DNA of 64,000 nt from Geomobilibacter sp964432205 (GCA_964432205.1 CAYSMK010000001.1:124001-188000); one strand, 5' to 3'; counted from the first letter of the stretch, positions 15,047 through 24,422 are shown. Program-made: numbers and translations. The notes: generated by a model not told the origin, from the sequence alone.

Positions 15047-17449
15047 TTACCGTATCGTTGCCCCGAAATGCGAGACCAGCCCGCTAACCACTTTCTGGTG
15101 CAGGGTATTGACCTCTTCGTCGGTCAGGGTCCGGTCGGCGGCACGGTAGCGGATCCTGATCGCCAGGCTCTTCTTGCCCGGCTCCAGGCGCTCCCCGGTG
15201 TACAGATCGAAGATGGACACATCCTCGATCCTGTCGTTCTTCAGCCCCTCGACCCGGCGGACGATGTCGATGCCCGGGATGGCTGCATCCAGCAGCAGAG
15301 CCACGTCACGGGTGTTGTCAGGGAAGCGGGAGGGAGCGGTCACGGCAAGGGTATCGCTCCCCTTTTTCACCAGCAGGTCGAAGTCGATTTCGAAGTAAAA
15401 GACCGGCCGGTCGAGCCCGAAGGTCTCCTGCACATCCGGGTGCAGTTCACCGCAGGAACCGATCAGGTCCGTGCCGGAGGCGATGGAGCACGCCTTGCCG
15501 GGGTGGTAGAACGGCTCCAGACGGTCGGTCACGTAGGCGACAGCCGGCAGGCGGAACTGCGCGAACACGGTCTCCACAACCCCCTTGAGGTCATAGAAGT
15601 CCACCTGCTCCTTCCCCTGGTTCCACCCTTCCGGGTTGCGCAGACCGGTCAGGCATCCCGCCACCATGAGCGGTTCATGGGGCTGCTCGGCCGAACCGGG
15701 CAGGTAGACCCGCCGCACCTCGAAGAGGTGCTGGTTGAGCGTCCGGTAACCGGCGTTCCTGGCCACGGTCTGGAGAAGCGCCGGCAGGAGGGTGGTCCGC
15801 ATGAAGGAGTGTTCCTCCACCAGCGGGTTGAGGAGTCGTATCCCGGTCCGCCGGGGATCGTCGGCAGCGAGGAGTATCCGGTCGGCATCGCCGGGGGCGG
15901 CAAAGCTGAAGTTGATGACCTCGTTGAACCCCTGCGCCACCAGCAGGTCCTTCAACTCCCGCTCGAGACGCTGGTGCCGGTTCGGGCGGTCGGAAATGAC
16001 CCGGGCAATGGGCATGGTGGCCGGAATGGCGTCGTAGCCGTTGAGGCGGGCCACTTCCTCCACCAGGTCGATCTCCCGCTCGATGTCCACCCGCCAGGTG
16101 GGCACGGTTATGCTGAGGCTTCCCGGCTCGCCGGGCGCCACGCCGCACTGGAGACAGCGCAGCAGATCCCCGATTCTATCGAGGGACAGGTCGATGCCGA
16201 GGATCTCCCTGACCCGCGCCTGCCTGATTGTGAGCAGTCGTGGCCGCGTCTCACCCGGATAGACGTCGATGGCCCCCTTGGCCACACGGCCGCCGGCAAG
16301 CTGGGCAATGAGCGAGGCGGCACGATCAAGGGCGGTCGGCACGGCACCGATGTCGGCGCCCCGCTCGAAGCGGTGGGACGACTCGGTATGGAGACCCAAC
16401 CGCTTGCTGGTCAGCCGGATGGCCGACGGATTGAAGCAGGCGCTCTCCAGGAGGATGGTCGTGGTGTCGTCGGCGATCTCGGAGTTTTGGCCCCCCATGA
16501 TCCCGGCCAGGGCCACGGCCCGCTCGCCGTCACGGATGGTGAGGTCGCTGGAGAGGAGTTTGCGCTCCTGGCCGTCGAGGGACGTGAAGATCTCCCCCTT
16601 CCCGGCCCGTCGGACCACGATCCGGCCGCCGGCCAACTGCCGGAAATCGAAGGCGTGCAGCGGGTGGCCGTACTCCAGGAGGACGTAGTTGGTCACGTCG
16701 ACCACGTTGTTGATGGAACGCAGCCCCATCGACTGCAGACGGTTCACCAGCCAGGCCGGCGACGGGGCAATGGTGCAGTCCTCGATGAAACGGGCCGCAT
16801 AGCGTGGACAGAGGTCCGGGGCCTCGATGGTGACCGAGGTCCGGCTCCCGATCGGCTCGCCGCTCTCCTCGATGCTGAACGCCGGGTGCCGGACCGTGGT
16901 GCCGAGCTTGGCGGCGACCTCGCGGGCGATGCCGATCATGCTCAGGCAGTCGGCCCGGTTCGGGGTGAGCGATACCTCCAGGACGGTGTCCTTCAGTCCG
17001 AGGGCCTCGAAGACCGGCACCCCCAGCTTTAGGCCTTCCGGCAGGACCATGATGCCGGCCGACTCGTCGGCCAGCCCCAGTTCCCTTTCGGAACAGAGCA
17101 TCCCGAACGACTCTTCGCCCCTGATCTTGGAGCGCTTGATCCGGAAGTCGCCGGGGAGGAGTGCACCAATGGTGGCCAGGGCAACAATGTCACCGGTCTT
17201 GAAGTTCTGGGCGCCGCAGACGATGGAGAGGATCTCCGTGCCGTTGTTGACCTTGCACAGGGAGAGTTTGTCGGCATTGGGGTGCTGGGCACGCTCTTCC
17301 ACCCGCGCCACGACAACCTCGTCCATTCCCTCGCCGCACCGTTCGATCCCCTCCACCTCCAGCCCGAGCATGGTGAGGAGGTCGGAGAGCTCCTCGGGGG
17401 TGAGATCGAAATCCACAAGCTCTTTCAGCCAGTTGTAGCTAACTTTCAT
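15047..17449 (-). CDS. pheT: Phenylalanine-tRNA ligase beta subunit
   Basis: An 800-residue subunit of the (alpha-beta)2 enzyme that charges tRNA-Phe. Order of domains: N-terminal tRNA-binding OB fold (about 40-150), B3/B4 editing domain (about 210-390, with the nearby QSMGLRSINNVVDVTNYVL), B5, a catalytic-like core, and the C-terminal FDX-ACB anticodon-binding domain (from about 705, SRFPDNTRDVALLLD). The length is normal. pheT starts 21 nt after the pheS stop and is clearly co-transcribed. A long antisense frame in the same DNA is a GC-rich shadow. Confidence 0.98.
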   Translation of the reverse strand: MKVSYNWLKELVDFDLTPEELSDLLTMLGLEVEGIERCGEGMDEVVVARVEERAQHPNADKLSLCKVNNGTEILSIVCGAQNFKTGDIVALATIGALLPGDFRIKRSKIRGEESFGMLCSERELGLADESAGIMVLPEGLKLGVPVFEALGLKDTVLEVSLTPNRADCLSMIGIAREVAAKLGTTVRHPAFSIEESGEPIGSRTSVTIEAPDLCPRYAARFIEDCTIAPSPAWLVNRLQSMGLRSINNVVDVTNYVLLEYGHPLHAFDFRQLAGGRIVVRRAGKGEIFTSLDGQERKLLSSDLTIRDGERAVALAGIMGGQNSEIADDTTTILLESACFNPSAIRLTSKRLGLHTESSHRFERGADIGAVPTALDRAASLIAQLAGGRVAKGAIDVYPGETRPRLLTIRQARVREILGIDLSLDRIGDLLRCLQCGVAPGEPGSLSITVPTWRVDIEREIDLVEEVARLNGYDAIPATMPIARVISDRPNRHQRLERELKDLLVAQGFNEVINFSFAAPGDADRILLAADDPRRTGIRLLNPLVEEHSFMRTTLLPALLQTVARNAGYRTLNQHLFEVRRVYLPGSAEQPHEPLMVAGCLTGLRNPEGWNQGKEQVDFYDLKGVVETVFAQFRLPAVAYVTDRLEPFYHPGKACSIASGTDLIGSCGELHPDVQETFGLDRPVFYFEIDFDLLVKKGSDTLAVTAPSRFPDNTRDVALLLDAAIPGIDIVRRVEGLKNDRIEDVSIFDLYTGERLEPGKKSLAIRIRYRAADRTLTDEEVNTLHQKVVSGLVSHFGATIR

Positions 17450-17470
17450 CGTAGGTCACCGTTCAGGAAA

Positions 17471-18487
17471 TTAAAACTGCTGCAGGAAGCGGAGGTCGTT
17501 CTCGAACAGGAGGCGCATGTCGTTGATGCCGTACTTGAGCATGGCGATCCGCTCGATACCGAGGCCAAAGGCGAAACCGGTCACCGCTTCGGGATCGTAG
17601 TTGACATGACGGAACACCTCCGGGTCGACCATGCCGGCCCCGAGGATCTCCAGCCAGCCGGAGTTCTTGCAGACCCGGCATCCCTTGCCGCGGCAGATGA
17701 CGCAGGCGATATCCACCTCGGCCGAAGGTTCGGTGAACGGGAAAAAGCTGGGGCGCAAGCGCACGCCGATGTCCTTGCCGAACAGCTGGTTGATGAAGAT
17801 GGTCAGTATCCCCTTCAGGTCGCCGAAGGTGATCCCCTTGTCCACCATCAGCCCCTCGATCTGGTGGAACATGGGGGAGTGGGTGGCGTCGTAGTCGCAG
17901 CGGTAGACCGTGCCGGGGGCAATGATCCGGACCGGCGGCGGCTGGTTCAGCATGGTCCGGATCTGGACCGGCGAGGTGTGGGTCCTGAGCAGCAGGCTGT
18001 TCTCGACGAAAAAGGTGTCCTGCATGTCCCGGGCGGGATGGTCCTTGGGAAAATTCAACGCCTCGAAGTTGTAGAAATCGAGCTCGATCTCCGGACCTTC
18101 CGCCACCTGGAACCCCAGGCCGGCAAAGATCTCGTTGATCTCGTCGATGACCAGCGTGACCGGGTGACGGGTGCCGACCGGCCGCTGGCGGCCCGGCATG
18201 GTCACGTCGAGACGCTCCCGCTGAAGCCGGTCGGCCTTGGCGGCAGACCGGACCGCGGCCAACCGCTCTTCGAGCCGGGTCTCCAGGAGGTCGCGCACGG
18301 CATTCACCAGATTGCCGGCCGCCGGCCGCTCGTCGGGCGGCAGGGCACCGATCCCCTTCATGAGCGCCGTCAGTGCGCCCTTTTTCCCCAGGTATTTGAC
18401 CTTGACCTCTTGCAGCGCCTCCTCGGAGATGGCGGCGGCAAGCTCATCGAGTCCATTGTTCTGCAGAGTGTTCAGTTGTTCCTTCAT
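17471..18487 (-). CDS. pheS: Phenylalanine-tRNA ligase alpha subunit
   Basis: The 338-residue catalytic class II subunit. Motif 2 is seen in GTVYRCDYDATHSPMFHQ, followed by EGLMVDKG, and motif 3 in GFAFGLGIERIAMLKYGI. The reading frame extends upstream to 18736, overlapping rplT, but the ATG at 18487 is the real start: the canonical MKEQLNTL helix begins there and GGGG lies upstream. It is preceded by a strong terminator hairpin at 18504-18539. Confidence 0.98.
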   Translation of the reverse strand: MKEQLNTLQNNGLDELAAAISEEALQEVKVKYLGKKGALTALMKGIGALPPDERPAAGNLVNAVRDLLETRLEERLAAVRSAAKADRLQRERLDVTMPGRQRPVGTRHPVTLVIDEINEIFAGLGFQVAEGPEIELDFYNFEALNFPKDHPARDMQDTFFVENSLLLRTHTSPVQIRTMLNQPPPVRIIAPGTVYRCDYDATHSPMFHQIEGLMVDKGITFGDLKGILTIFINQLFGKDIGVRLRPSFFPFTEPSAEVDIACVICRGKGCRVCKNSGWLEILGAGMVDPEVFRHVNYDPEAVTGFAFGLGIERIAMLKYGINDMRLLFENDLRFLQQF

Positions 18488-18503
18488 GAATTCTGCCCCT
18501 GAA

Positions 18504-18539
18504 TAAAAAAAAGAAATGGAATGTCGCCCATTCCATTTC
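18504..18539 (-). terminator. Strong terminator/attenuator between rplT and pheS
   Basis: Read leftward, GAAATGGAATG-GGCGA-CATTCCATTTC is a perfect 11-bp stem followed by a run of T (18504-18512). It starts 26 nt after the rplT stop and ends 17 nt before the pheS ATG. It either ends the infC operon or gates pheST expression. Confidence 0.88.
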
Positions 18540-18564
18540 CCTTTTCCTGCTGAGTGATAATGAT

Positions 18565-18915
18565 CTAGCTGCCCTTGACCACCCCGGCGATTGCGGTGAA
18601 ACCGGCCGGGTCGGACACGGCGAGGTCGGCCAGGACCTTCCGGTCGATCTCGACACTTGCCAGTTTGAGGCCGTGGATCAGCTTGCTGTAGGTAAGGCCG
18701 TTCAGACGGGCGGCAGCATTGATCCGGGTGATCCACAGCGCCCGGAAATCACGCTTCTTCACCCGGCGATCGCGAAACGCATAATTAAGGGCGCGGTCAA
18801 CCGCCTCGGTAGCGCTCCTGAAAAGTTTGCTGCGGGCACCGCGGTACCCTTTGGCCAGCTTCAGGACCTTGTTTCTGCGTTGTCTCGCTTTAAATCCTCG
18901 TTTAACTCTTGGCAT
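18565..18915 (-). CDS. rplT: 50S ribosomal protein L20
   Basis: A 116-residue early-assembly 23S rRNA-binding protein. It has the basic N-terminus MPRVKRGFKARQRRNKVLKL and the conserved RDRRVKKRDFRALWITRINA. L20 also represses the infC operon in several bacteria by binding its mRNA. The 165-nt gap to rpmI is unusually long for this pair and holds an inverted repeat. Confidence 0.98.
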   Translation of the reverse strand: MPRVKRGFKARQRRNKVLKLAKGYRGARSKLFRSATEAVDRALNYAFRDRRVKKRDFRALWITRINAAARLNGLTYSKLIHGLKLASVEIDRKVLADLAVSDPAGFTAIAGVVKGS

Positions 18916-18992
18916 CGTACTGCTCCTTTTCTTCTGGTATTTCCCGGATCCGCAAGGGGAGACGTTTCCTCGCGGTTCTCAGGCATAAAGGC

Positions 18993-19074
18993 GGGGACTG
19001 GGGACTCGGGACTGGGCACTGGCAAAATCAGAATTTTGATTTTCACCAGTCCCCAATCTCCAGTCCCTGGCCCC
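18993..19074. repeat. Nested inverted repeat between rpmI and rplT
   Basis: A core hairpin (19018-19050; ACTGGcAAAATCA with its complement around GAATT) is flanked by GGGACTGG-type repeats on the left (18993-19016) and their complement on the right (19046-19074). The GGGACTGG unit occurs twice on each side. It looks like a small palindromic intergenic element inserted inside a ribosomal operon; no T-run makes it an obvious terminator. Confidence 0.7.
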
Positions 19075-19080
19075 GGATTC

Positions 19081-19278
19081 TTACTTATACGGTATCAGCC
19101 TGGCCACGTTTCTCTGGTCAGCGGCAGCCACCAGGCCGCCGTGGCGGAGGTTGCGCTTCCGCTTGCGGGTCTTGCTGGTGAGGATGTGGCTGGTAAAGGC
19201 GCTGCTCCGCTTGATCTTGCCGGTGCCGGTCTTCTTGAAGCGCTTGGCAGCGCCGCGATTGGTCTTGATCTTGGGCAT
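19081..19278 (-). CDS. rpmI: 50S ribosomal protein L35
   Basis: A 65-residue basic ribosomal protein with the family signature MPKIKTNRGAAKRFKKTGTG and a basic C-terminus ending NVARLIPYK. It sits between infC and rplT in the standard infC-rpmI-rplT order. Confidence 0.98.
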   Translation of the reverse strand: MPKIKTNRGAAKRFKKTGTGKIKRSSAFTSHILTSKTRKRKRNLRHGGLVAAADQRNVARLIPYK

Positions 19279-19312
19279 TGTATCGACTCCTTTATATCTT
19301 GATGTAACCTGA

Positions 19313-19831
19313 CTATTTTTTCGGCGAAACGATCACGAACATGCTGCGGCCTTCCATCTTCGGTCTCGCCTCGATAACCGCTATATCCTCTAGTTCCGAG
19401 ATGACGCGCTCCAGGACCTTTTGTCCCAGATCCATGTGGGTGATCTCGCGGCCGCGGAACATCAGGGTGATCTTGGCCTTGTTCCCTTCTTCGAGAAAGC
19501 GGCGCACATGCTTGATCTTGAACATCAGGTCATGCTCGTCGGTCTTGGTCCGGAGCTTCACCTCCTTGACCACCACCTGCACCTGCTTCTTCTTGGCCTC
19601 CTGCAGCTTCTTGCTCTGCTGGTACTTGAACTTGCCGTAGTCCATGATCCGACAGACCGGTGGCACTGCAGTCGGGGAAACTTCTACCAGGTCCAGCTGC
19701 TGGGTCTCGGCAGCTGCCAGTGCATCCTGTATCGTCAGAATACCGAGCTGCTCTCCTTCAGCACCGATGACCCGCACCTCGCGGGATCGGATTGCCCGGT
19801 TAATATTCACGGTTGGTTTAGCTATGGCCAC
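19313..19831 (-). CDS. infC: Translation initiation factor IF-3
   Basis: A 172-residue protein that keeps ribosomal subunits apart and checks the start codon. The N-domain has VRVIGAEGEQLGILTIQDAL, the C-domain KEVKLRTKTDEHDLMFKIK and GRSMFVIVSPKK. The start is an ordinary ATG at 19831, with AGGAGG 7 nt upstream; this differs from the AUU start that autoregulates infC in enterics. It begins 5 nt after thrS ends. Confidence 0.97.
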   Translation of the reverse strand: MAIAKPTVNINRAIRSREVRVIGAEGEQLGILTIQDALAAAETQQLDLVEVSPTAVPPVCRIMDYGKFKYQQSKKLQEAKKKQVQVVVKEVKLRTKTDEHDLMFKIKHVRRFLEEGNKAKITLMFRGREITHMDLGQKVLERVISELEDIAVIEARPKMEGRSMFVIVSPKK

Positions 19832-19836
19832 ACCTC

Positions 19837-21747
19837 CTAGCGGTATTGAGCAGCTTCACGCGCCACATGCTCGGCAAATGCTGCCGGGGACATGGACGCC
19901 AAATTTTCACCATCGCGGAAACGCGGGGTCACCGTCCCGGACTGAACTTCCTTGTCGCCGATGACCAGCATGTAAGGAATCTTCTGGAGCTGTGCCTCGC
20001 GGATCTTGAACCCGAGCTTTTCGTTGCGGAAATCCTTCTGCACCCTGACCCCGGCGCCGCGCAGTTCGTCGAACACCTGCTGGGCATAGGGCTGCTGGTT
20101 GTCGGTCACGGTCAGGACAACGGCCTGTACCGGCGACAGCCAGACCGGGAAATTCCCGGCAAAGTGCTCGATCAGCACCCCGATGAACCGTTCGATGGAG
20201 CCGAGGATGACCCGGTGCACCATGACGGGGCGTTTCTTCTCGCCGTCGCTGTCGACATAGGTGAGATCGAACCGCTCGGGCAGGGTAAAATCGCACTGGA
20301 TAGTAGCACACTGCCACCTTCTGTCAAGACAATCGCGCAGCTTGATGTCGATCTTGGGGCCGTAGAAGGCACCGTCCCCCTCGTTGATCTCATAGGGGCG
20401 GCCAGAATCCTTCAGGGCGCCGAGCAGCGCATTGGTGGCCCGCTCCCAGTCCGCATCGGAACCGATCGACTTCTCGGGGCGGGTGGAGAGCTCCATCTCG
20501 AAATCGAAACCGAATTTCCCCATCACCTCGCTGACAAAGGCGATGACCCCCTTGATCTCGGCGTCCAGCTGTTCCGGGGTGCAGAGGATATGGGCGTCGT
20601 CCTGGGTGAAGCAGCGGACCCGCAAGAGGCCGTGGAGCACCCCGGCACGCTCGTGGCGGTGCACGGTCCCCAGCTCGAAGAAGCGGAGCGGCAGGTCGCG
20701 GTAGCTCCTGAGCTGTGATTTGTAGATCATCATGTGGGCAAGGCAGTTCATCGGCTTGATGCCGAACCCCTGCTCGTCAACTTCGGTGAAGTACATGTTC
20801 TCGCGGTAGTTGTCGAAATGGCCGGACCGCTGCCAGAGCTCGGTCTTCAGGATCTGGGGGCCGACGACGATGTCGTAGCCGCGCCGCAGGTGCTCCTTGC
20901 GCTCGAAGTCCTCCAGGATGGTCCTAAGCAGCGCCCCTTTCGGATGCCAGATGGCAAAGCCGGCGCCGACCTCGTCGGAAAACGAGAAGAGGTCCAGTTC
21001 CCGGCCGAGCTTTCTGTGGTCACGGCGCTTAGCCTCTTCCAGCCGCTCCAGGTAGGCATCCAGCTCTTTTTTGTCGCTGAAGGCGGTGCCGTAGACCCGC
21101 TGCAGCATCTTCCGCTTTTCGTCGCCCCGCCAGTAGGCACCGGCTATGGAGGTGAGCTTGAACGCCTTGCACCAGCTGGTGGAGGGGAGATGGGGGCCGC
21201 GGCAGAGGTCGACGAAGTCACCCTGGCGGTACAACGAGACGCGCTCCGCCCCCAGGTCCTCGATCAGTTCGACCTTGTACTCTTCGCCCATCTGGCGGAA
21301 CTGCTCGATCGCTTCCTGGCTCGTGAGTTCCTCGCGCTGGATCTTGAGGTCGGCCTTGGCCAGCTCGCGCATGGTGGTCTCGATCCGCTCCAGCTCTTCC
21401 GGCGTAAACGGGTGGTCAACGTCGAAATCGTAGTAGAAGCCGCTCTCGATGGCCGGACCGATGGTCACCTTGGCTGCCGGGTAGAGCCGCTTCACCGCCT
21501 GGGCCATCAGGTGGGAGGTGGAGTGGCGGATGATCTCCAGAGCCTCCGGGCTCTTCTCGGTGACGATCTCCACGTGAGCGCCGTCGGGGACCGGGGCGTA
21601 CAGGTCAACCAGCTGGCCGTCGATCTTGCCGGCAATGGCTGCCTTGGCCAGACCGGCACCAATGGAAGCAGCGACGTCACGTACAGTGGCGCCGCTGGCC
21701 AGATTCCTGGTGGACCCATCGGGCAGATTAATCGTAATATCGCTCAT
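19837..21747 (-). CDS. thrS: Threonine-tRNA ligase
   Basis: A 636-residue class II enzyme with an N-terminal TGS domain (1-60), the editing/SAD domain with HSTSHLMAQAVKRLYP (the HxxxH zinc-like site of alanyl/threonyl editing), the catalytic core with MNCLAHMMIYKS, LRFFELGTVHRHE, RVRCFTQDDAHI, and a C-terminal anticodon domain. The frame continues upstream into the tRNA-Val gene; the ATG at 21747 gives the canonical MSDITINLPDGS start. It heads the thrS-infC-rpmI-rplT set. Confidence 0.98.
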   Translation of the reverse strand: MSDITINLPDGSTRNLASGATVRDVAASIGAGLAKAAIAGKIDGQLVDLYAPVPDGAHVEIVTEKSPEALEIIRHSTSHLMAQAVKRLYPAAKVTIGPAIESGFYYDFDVDHPFTPEELERIETTMRELAKADLKIQREELTSQEAIEQFRQMGEEYKVELIEDLGAERVSLYRQGDFVDLCRGPHLPSTSWCKAFKLTSIAGAYWRGDEKRKMLQRVYGTAFSDKKELDAYLERLEEAKRRDHRKLGRELDLFSFSDEVGAGFAIWHPKGALLRTILEDFERKEHLRRGYDIVVGPQILKTELWQRSGHFDNYRENMYFTEVDEQGFGIKPMNCLAHMMIYKSQLRSYRDLPLRFFELGTVHRHERAGVLHGLLRVRCFTQDDAHILCTPEQLDAEIKGVIAFVSEVMGKFGFDFEMELSTRPEKSIGSDADWERATNALLGALKDSGRPYEINEGDGAFYGPKIDIKLRDCLDRRWQCATIQCDFTLPERFDLTYVDSDGEKKRPVMVHRVILGSIERFIGVLIEHFAGNFPVWLSPVQAVVLTVTDNQQPYAQQVFDELRGAGVRVQKDFRNEKLGFKIREAQLQKIPYMLVIGDKEVQSGTVTPRFRDGENLASMSPAAFAEHVAREAAQYR

Positions 21748-21762
21748 TGCATACCCTTGAAC

Positions 21763-21790
21763 AGAAAGAGGCATCGAACATCGATGCCTC
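21763..21790 (-). terminator. Hairpin between tRNA-Val and thrS
   Basis: GAGGCATCGA-TGT-TCGATGCCTC is a perfect 10-bp stem followed, leftward, by TTTCTG. It can end the tRNA-Val transcript or act in the thrS leader; the U-run is poor. Confidence 0.55.
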
Positions 21791-21821
21791 CGTATCCGCT
21801 GCCTGGTGCAGATTAAAAGCA

Positions 21822-21896
21822 TGGTAGGCGCGGGCGGTCTCGAACCGCCGACCTCTACCGTGTCAAGGTAGCGCTCTCCCCCTGAGCTACGCGCCT
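21822..21896 (-). tRNA. tRNA-Val(GAC)
   Basis: Complete cloverleaf read leftward: acceptor AGGCGCG/CGCGCCT, D-stem GCTC/GAGC, anticodon stem CTACC/GGTAG with loop TTGACAC (anticodon GAC), T-arm GGCGGTTCGAGACCGCC and encoded CCA. Confidence 0.96.
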
Positions 21897-21916
21897 GCAA
21901 ACGAATCGTTTAAATA

Positions 21917-23026
21917 TCAATCCGGACTGAAATTGTCAAGGGAATTATTCTCCCGGCCTAACAGTAAAGTTAACACGGCTGAGACAACTTCTTCCGGGGA
22001 AATCGCGGACAGACACTCGGTGAGGCGGGGACAGCGCGGGATTGTCCCAAAACGGGAACAGGGTGAACATAAGAGCCTTTTGTCGAGCACAGTGTGCCTT
22101 TCGCCTCTGGGCGCCCACTTGACGGTACAGCTTGGGCCGAATAGGGAGACTGTGGAGACACCGAGCCCCGCTGCCAAATGCAGTACACCCGAATCCCCGC
22201 AGATTACTAGTCTCGAACTGGCGATCACTGCTGCAGACTCCGACATGGTTGTCAAACCGGCCAGATTAAGCCCGCCAGCTTCGGCAATCGACTCACCCTC
22301 AACCCGATCTTCGGTACCGCCAACTACAACAACCCCGTAACCATTTTCAACAAGACGCCTCGCTACTGTGCTGAAACGTTTTGCCCCCCAACGTTTTTCA
22401 GGAGTTGATGCACCGGGGGAAATTACTATATAGGGTTCAGAGCAGAGCGCCTGCAGCAGTCGGTCTGCTCTGGTCACCGCCTGAAGGGGCACCGACAAGC
22501 AGACAGTTCCTCCGTCCGGCTGCCAACTTACCCCCAACGGCTTTAGCAACGCGGCAAAATTCTCCGGTTCATAGAGGGCTAGGTCGTAATCCATACTATG
22601 AGTGAACATTCTCCGCCGTTCGTTGGTACCAAAACCGATCTTAATCGGGGCACGCAGCAGTCGCGCTACAACAGCAGACAAGCGATACCACTGCTCGGTG
22701 TCAATCACGACGTCGAATCTGCACAGCAATGCTTGAATCAGCTCTCTTGGGCAATCATAGCGAAGAACTTCATCTACTTCAGGAACAAGAGGGAATACTC
22801 CTGCATTGCGACATTCAGCAAGAATAGTTATGCGAACGTCGGGATAGAATTTCTTGATTGAAATGATTATGGGGGCCAGAAGTATGGCATCGCCCATACC
22901 ACCGGGCCGGATTATGAGAATGGAACGTATATCTGATAAGATAACGTTTCGATCCGGGCATGGGAGAGCTGAAACGCCCAAGGTTCCGATAACAGCGTCG
23001 AGCTTCTTTAACTTACTGATATTCAT
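21917..23026 (-). CDS. Glycosyltransferase family 9 (heptosyltransferase-like)
   Basis: A GT9 enzyme of 369 residues, related to ADP-heptose:LPS heptosyltransferases such as WaaF. The first Rossmann domain opens with ILIIRPGGMGDAILLAPII, and the donor-binding half has YIVISPGASTPEKRWGAKRF and ICGDSGVLHLAAGLGVSTVSLFGP. A TTG six bases earlier (23032) is possible, but the ATG at 23026 is preferred. It starts 2 nt past the stop of the GT4 gene upstream, so it is the last gene of the polysaccharide cluster. The acceptor is unknown. Confidence 0.88.
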   Translation of the reverse strand: MNISKLKKLDAVIGTLGVSALPCPDRNVILSDIRSILIIRPGGMGDAILLAPIIISIKKFYPDVRITILAECRNAGVFPLVPEVDEVLRYDCPRELIQALLCRFDVVIDTEQWYRLSAVVARLLRAPIKIGFGTNERRRMFTHSMDYDLALYEPENFAALLKPLGVSWQPDGGTVCLSVPLQAVTRADRLLQALCSEPYIVISPGASTPEKRWGAKRFSTVARRLVENGYGVVVVGGTEDRVEGESIAEAGGLNLAGLTTMSESAAVIASSRLVICGDSGVLHLAAGLGVSTVSLFGPSCTVKWAPRGERHTVLDKRLLCSPCSRFGTIPRCPRLTECLSAISPEEVVSAVLTLLLGRENNSLDNFSPD

Positions 23027-23028
23027 AT

Positions 23029-24273
23029 TCAATCAACCGCACCAGATAACAGCTGACAATAAAGTTTCAGATGACGTTGAGCGACCAGATGTAGACTAAA
23101 ATTATCTTCAACCAACTTTCTGGATGTTACAGACATCAATGTTCTTAACGCCTCATCATGTAACAAGTTAATGATTCCAGTTGCCAACTCTTCTATGATA
23201 AATGGTTTTGCCAGGTACCCTGTTTCTCCATGCGTAATCAAATCCGGCATCCCTCCAACGGCAAAGGCGACACAAGGTGTGCCACATGACATCGCCTCCA
23301 TTACAACATACGGAAGATTCTCCTGACGCGATGGTGCAACTAACAAATCAGCGGCTCTAAGCAGAAGGATCATCTCTTGTTCATCGGCAATGATCCCAAC
23401 GTTTCTGACCGGAATATCAAAATCAGAGAGAGTGGCGCCGGCATCTTCGCCGAAGATAACAAGTTCGGTATCCTGCAGATGATTGGGACTTATTGACTTA
23501 ATAGCACCTTGCAATAGATCAAAGCCCTTGTTACCGTCGCTAAGCGCATGAATCGCACCGAAAAGGACCACCTTTCTGTTTTCCGCCAACCCGAGCTTTC
23601 TCCGAGCTTCGATTCTGTCCCCAGGAGAATATAGAGCAGTATCAATTCCGTTTGGAATTACGACAATCCTCTTATTTCCAAAGAGAGAGCTCGACCTGGC
23701 TTTCTCCGCTATCCAACGGCTAGGAGCAACGATCGTAAACGGCACATTACTCCAAGCCTTCTGCTTGCGTTTCCATATACGACGCGACAGGTCATTATCA
23801 TCATTCGATCCAAGGACCGGACATCGACCACACGACTGCTCATATCTTGTGCAGTCAGCAGGCAGATGACATCCTCCGGTAAAGGGCCATGAATCGTGAA
23901 GCGTCCAAACAATTGGACAGTTAAGAGAGGTTATATCCTCAATCCGAACGAATCCATTGACGACCCAGTGGAGGTGAACCAAATTAGGGGTCAAGCACGC
24001 AGCCCGCGGAATCCCTCTCCCTGGTGCCCAAGCTGGCGAGAACACATGAAGTTGGCGATTGGGGTACCTGTGCAGTGGAATAGCATCGATGAGTGCCCTG
24101 AGGAATCCGTCAATGCGTGATCCAACAGCTACAGCCTCAGAACTGATTGTACTTTTCTCCCTGGCCAGCATGGTCGTATCTACACCGGCTGCGGATAATC
24201 CACCCAAAAGCCTCTGACAGGCGCGGGTCGCTCCGCCAGACTCATCATATGTATTAAGTAAAGCAATCTTCAT
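23029..24273 (-). CDS. Glycosyltransferase family 4 (WcaC-like)
   Basis: A 414-residue GT-B retaining glycosyltransferase. The N-domain starts MKIALLNTYDESGGATRACQ, and the middle holds the WcaC-like block WTLHDSWPFTGGCHLPADC with CGRCP, which has several Cys. The donor site is EAMSCGTPCVAFAVGGMPDLI with the E-x7-E motif. The frame extends 37 codons upstream, but family alignment favours the ATG at 24273. The sugar and acceptor are not predictable. Confidence 0.88.
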   Translation of the reverse strand: MKIALLNTYDESGGATRACQRLLGGLSAAGVDTTMLAREKSTISSEAVAVGSRIDGFLRALIDAIPLHRYPNRQLHVFSPAWAPGRGIPRAACLTPNLVHLHWVVNGFVRIEDITSLNCPIVWTLHDSWPFTGGCHLPADCTRYEQSCGRCPVLGSNDDNDLSRRIWKRKQKAWSNVPFTIVAPSRWIAEKARSSSLFGNKRIVVIPNGIDTALYSPGDRIEARRKLGLAENRKVVLFGAIHALSDGNKGFDLLQGAIKSISPNHLQDTELVIFGEDAGATLSDFDIPVRNVGIIADEQEMILLLRAADLLVAPSRQENLPYVVMEAMSCGTPCVAFAVGGMPDLITHGETGYLAKPFIIEELATGIINLLHDEALRTLMSVTSRKLVEDNFSLHLVAQRHLKLYCQLLSGAVD

Positions 24274-24422
24274 GACAGCAAAAGATATATAATTAAAGTT
24301 GCTATCGAGTATTTCATTCAGCTCAATCCTTTTTCTTTGCAGTCCACACTGTTTGGCGAAAATCCGGTGAACTTCCCACGTCATCTAACCATTTGTGCAG
24401 CCTTGACCAGTTACCAGAACCT

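Noticed and set aside
14984..17032. 682-codon open frame on the plus strand across pheT
   Set aside because: Antisense shadow of a conserved, GC-rich gene; the translation is Gly/His/Pro/Arg-rich with no domain.
18565..18736. pheS extended upstream to 18736
   Set aside because: The extension overlaps rplT in another frame and crosses the terminator; family alignment starts at 18487.
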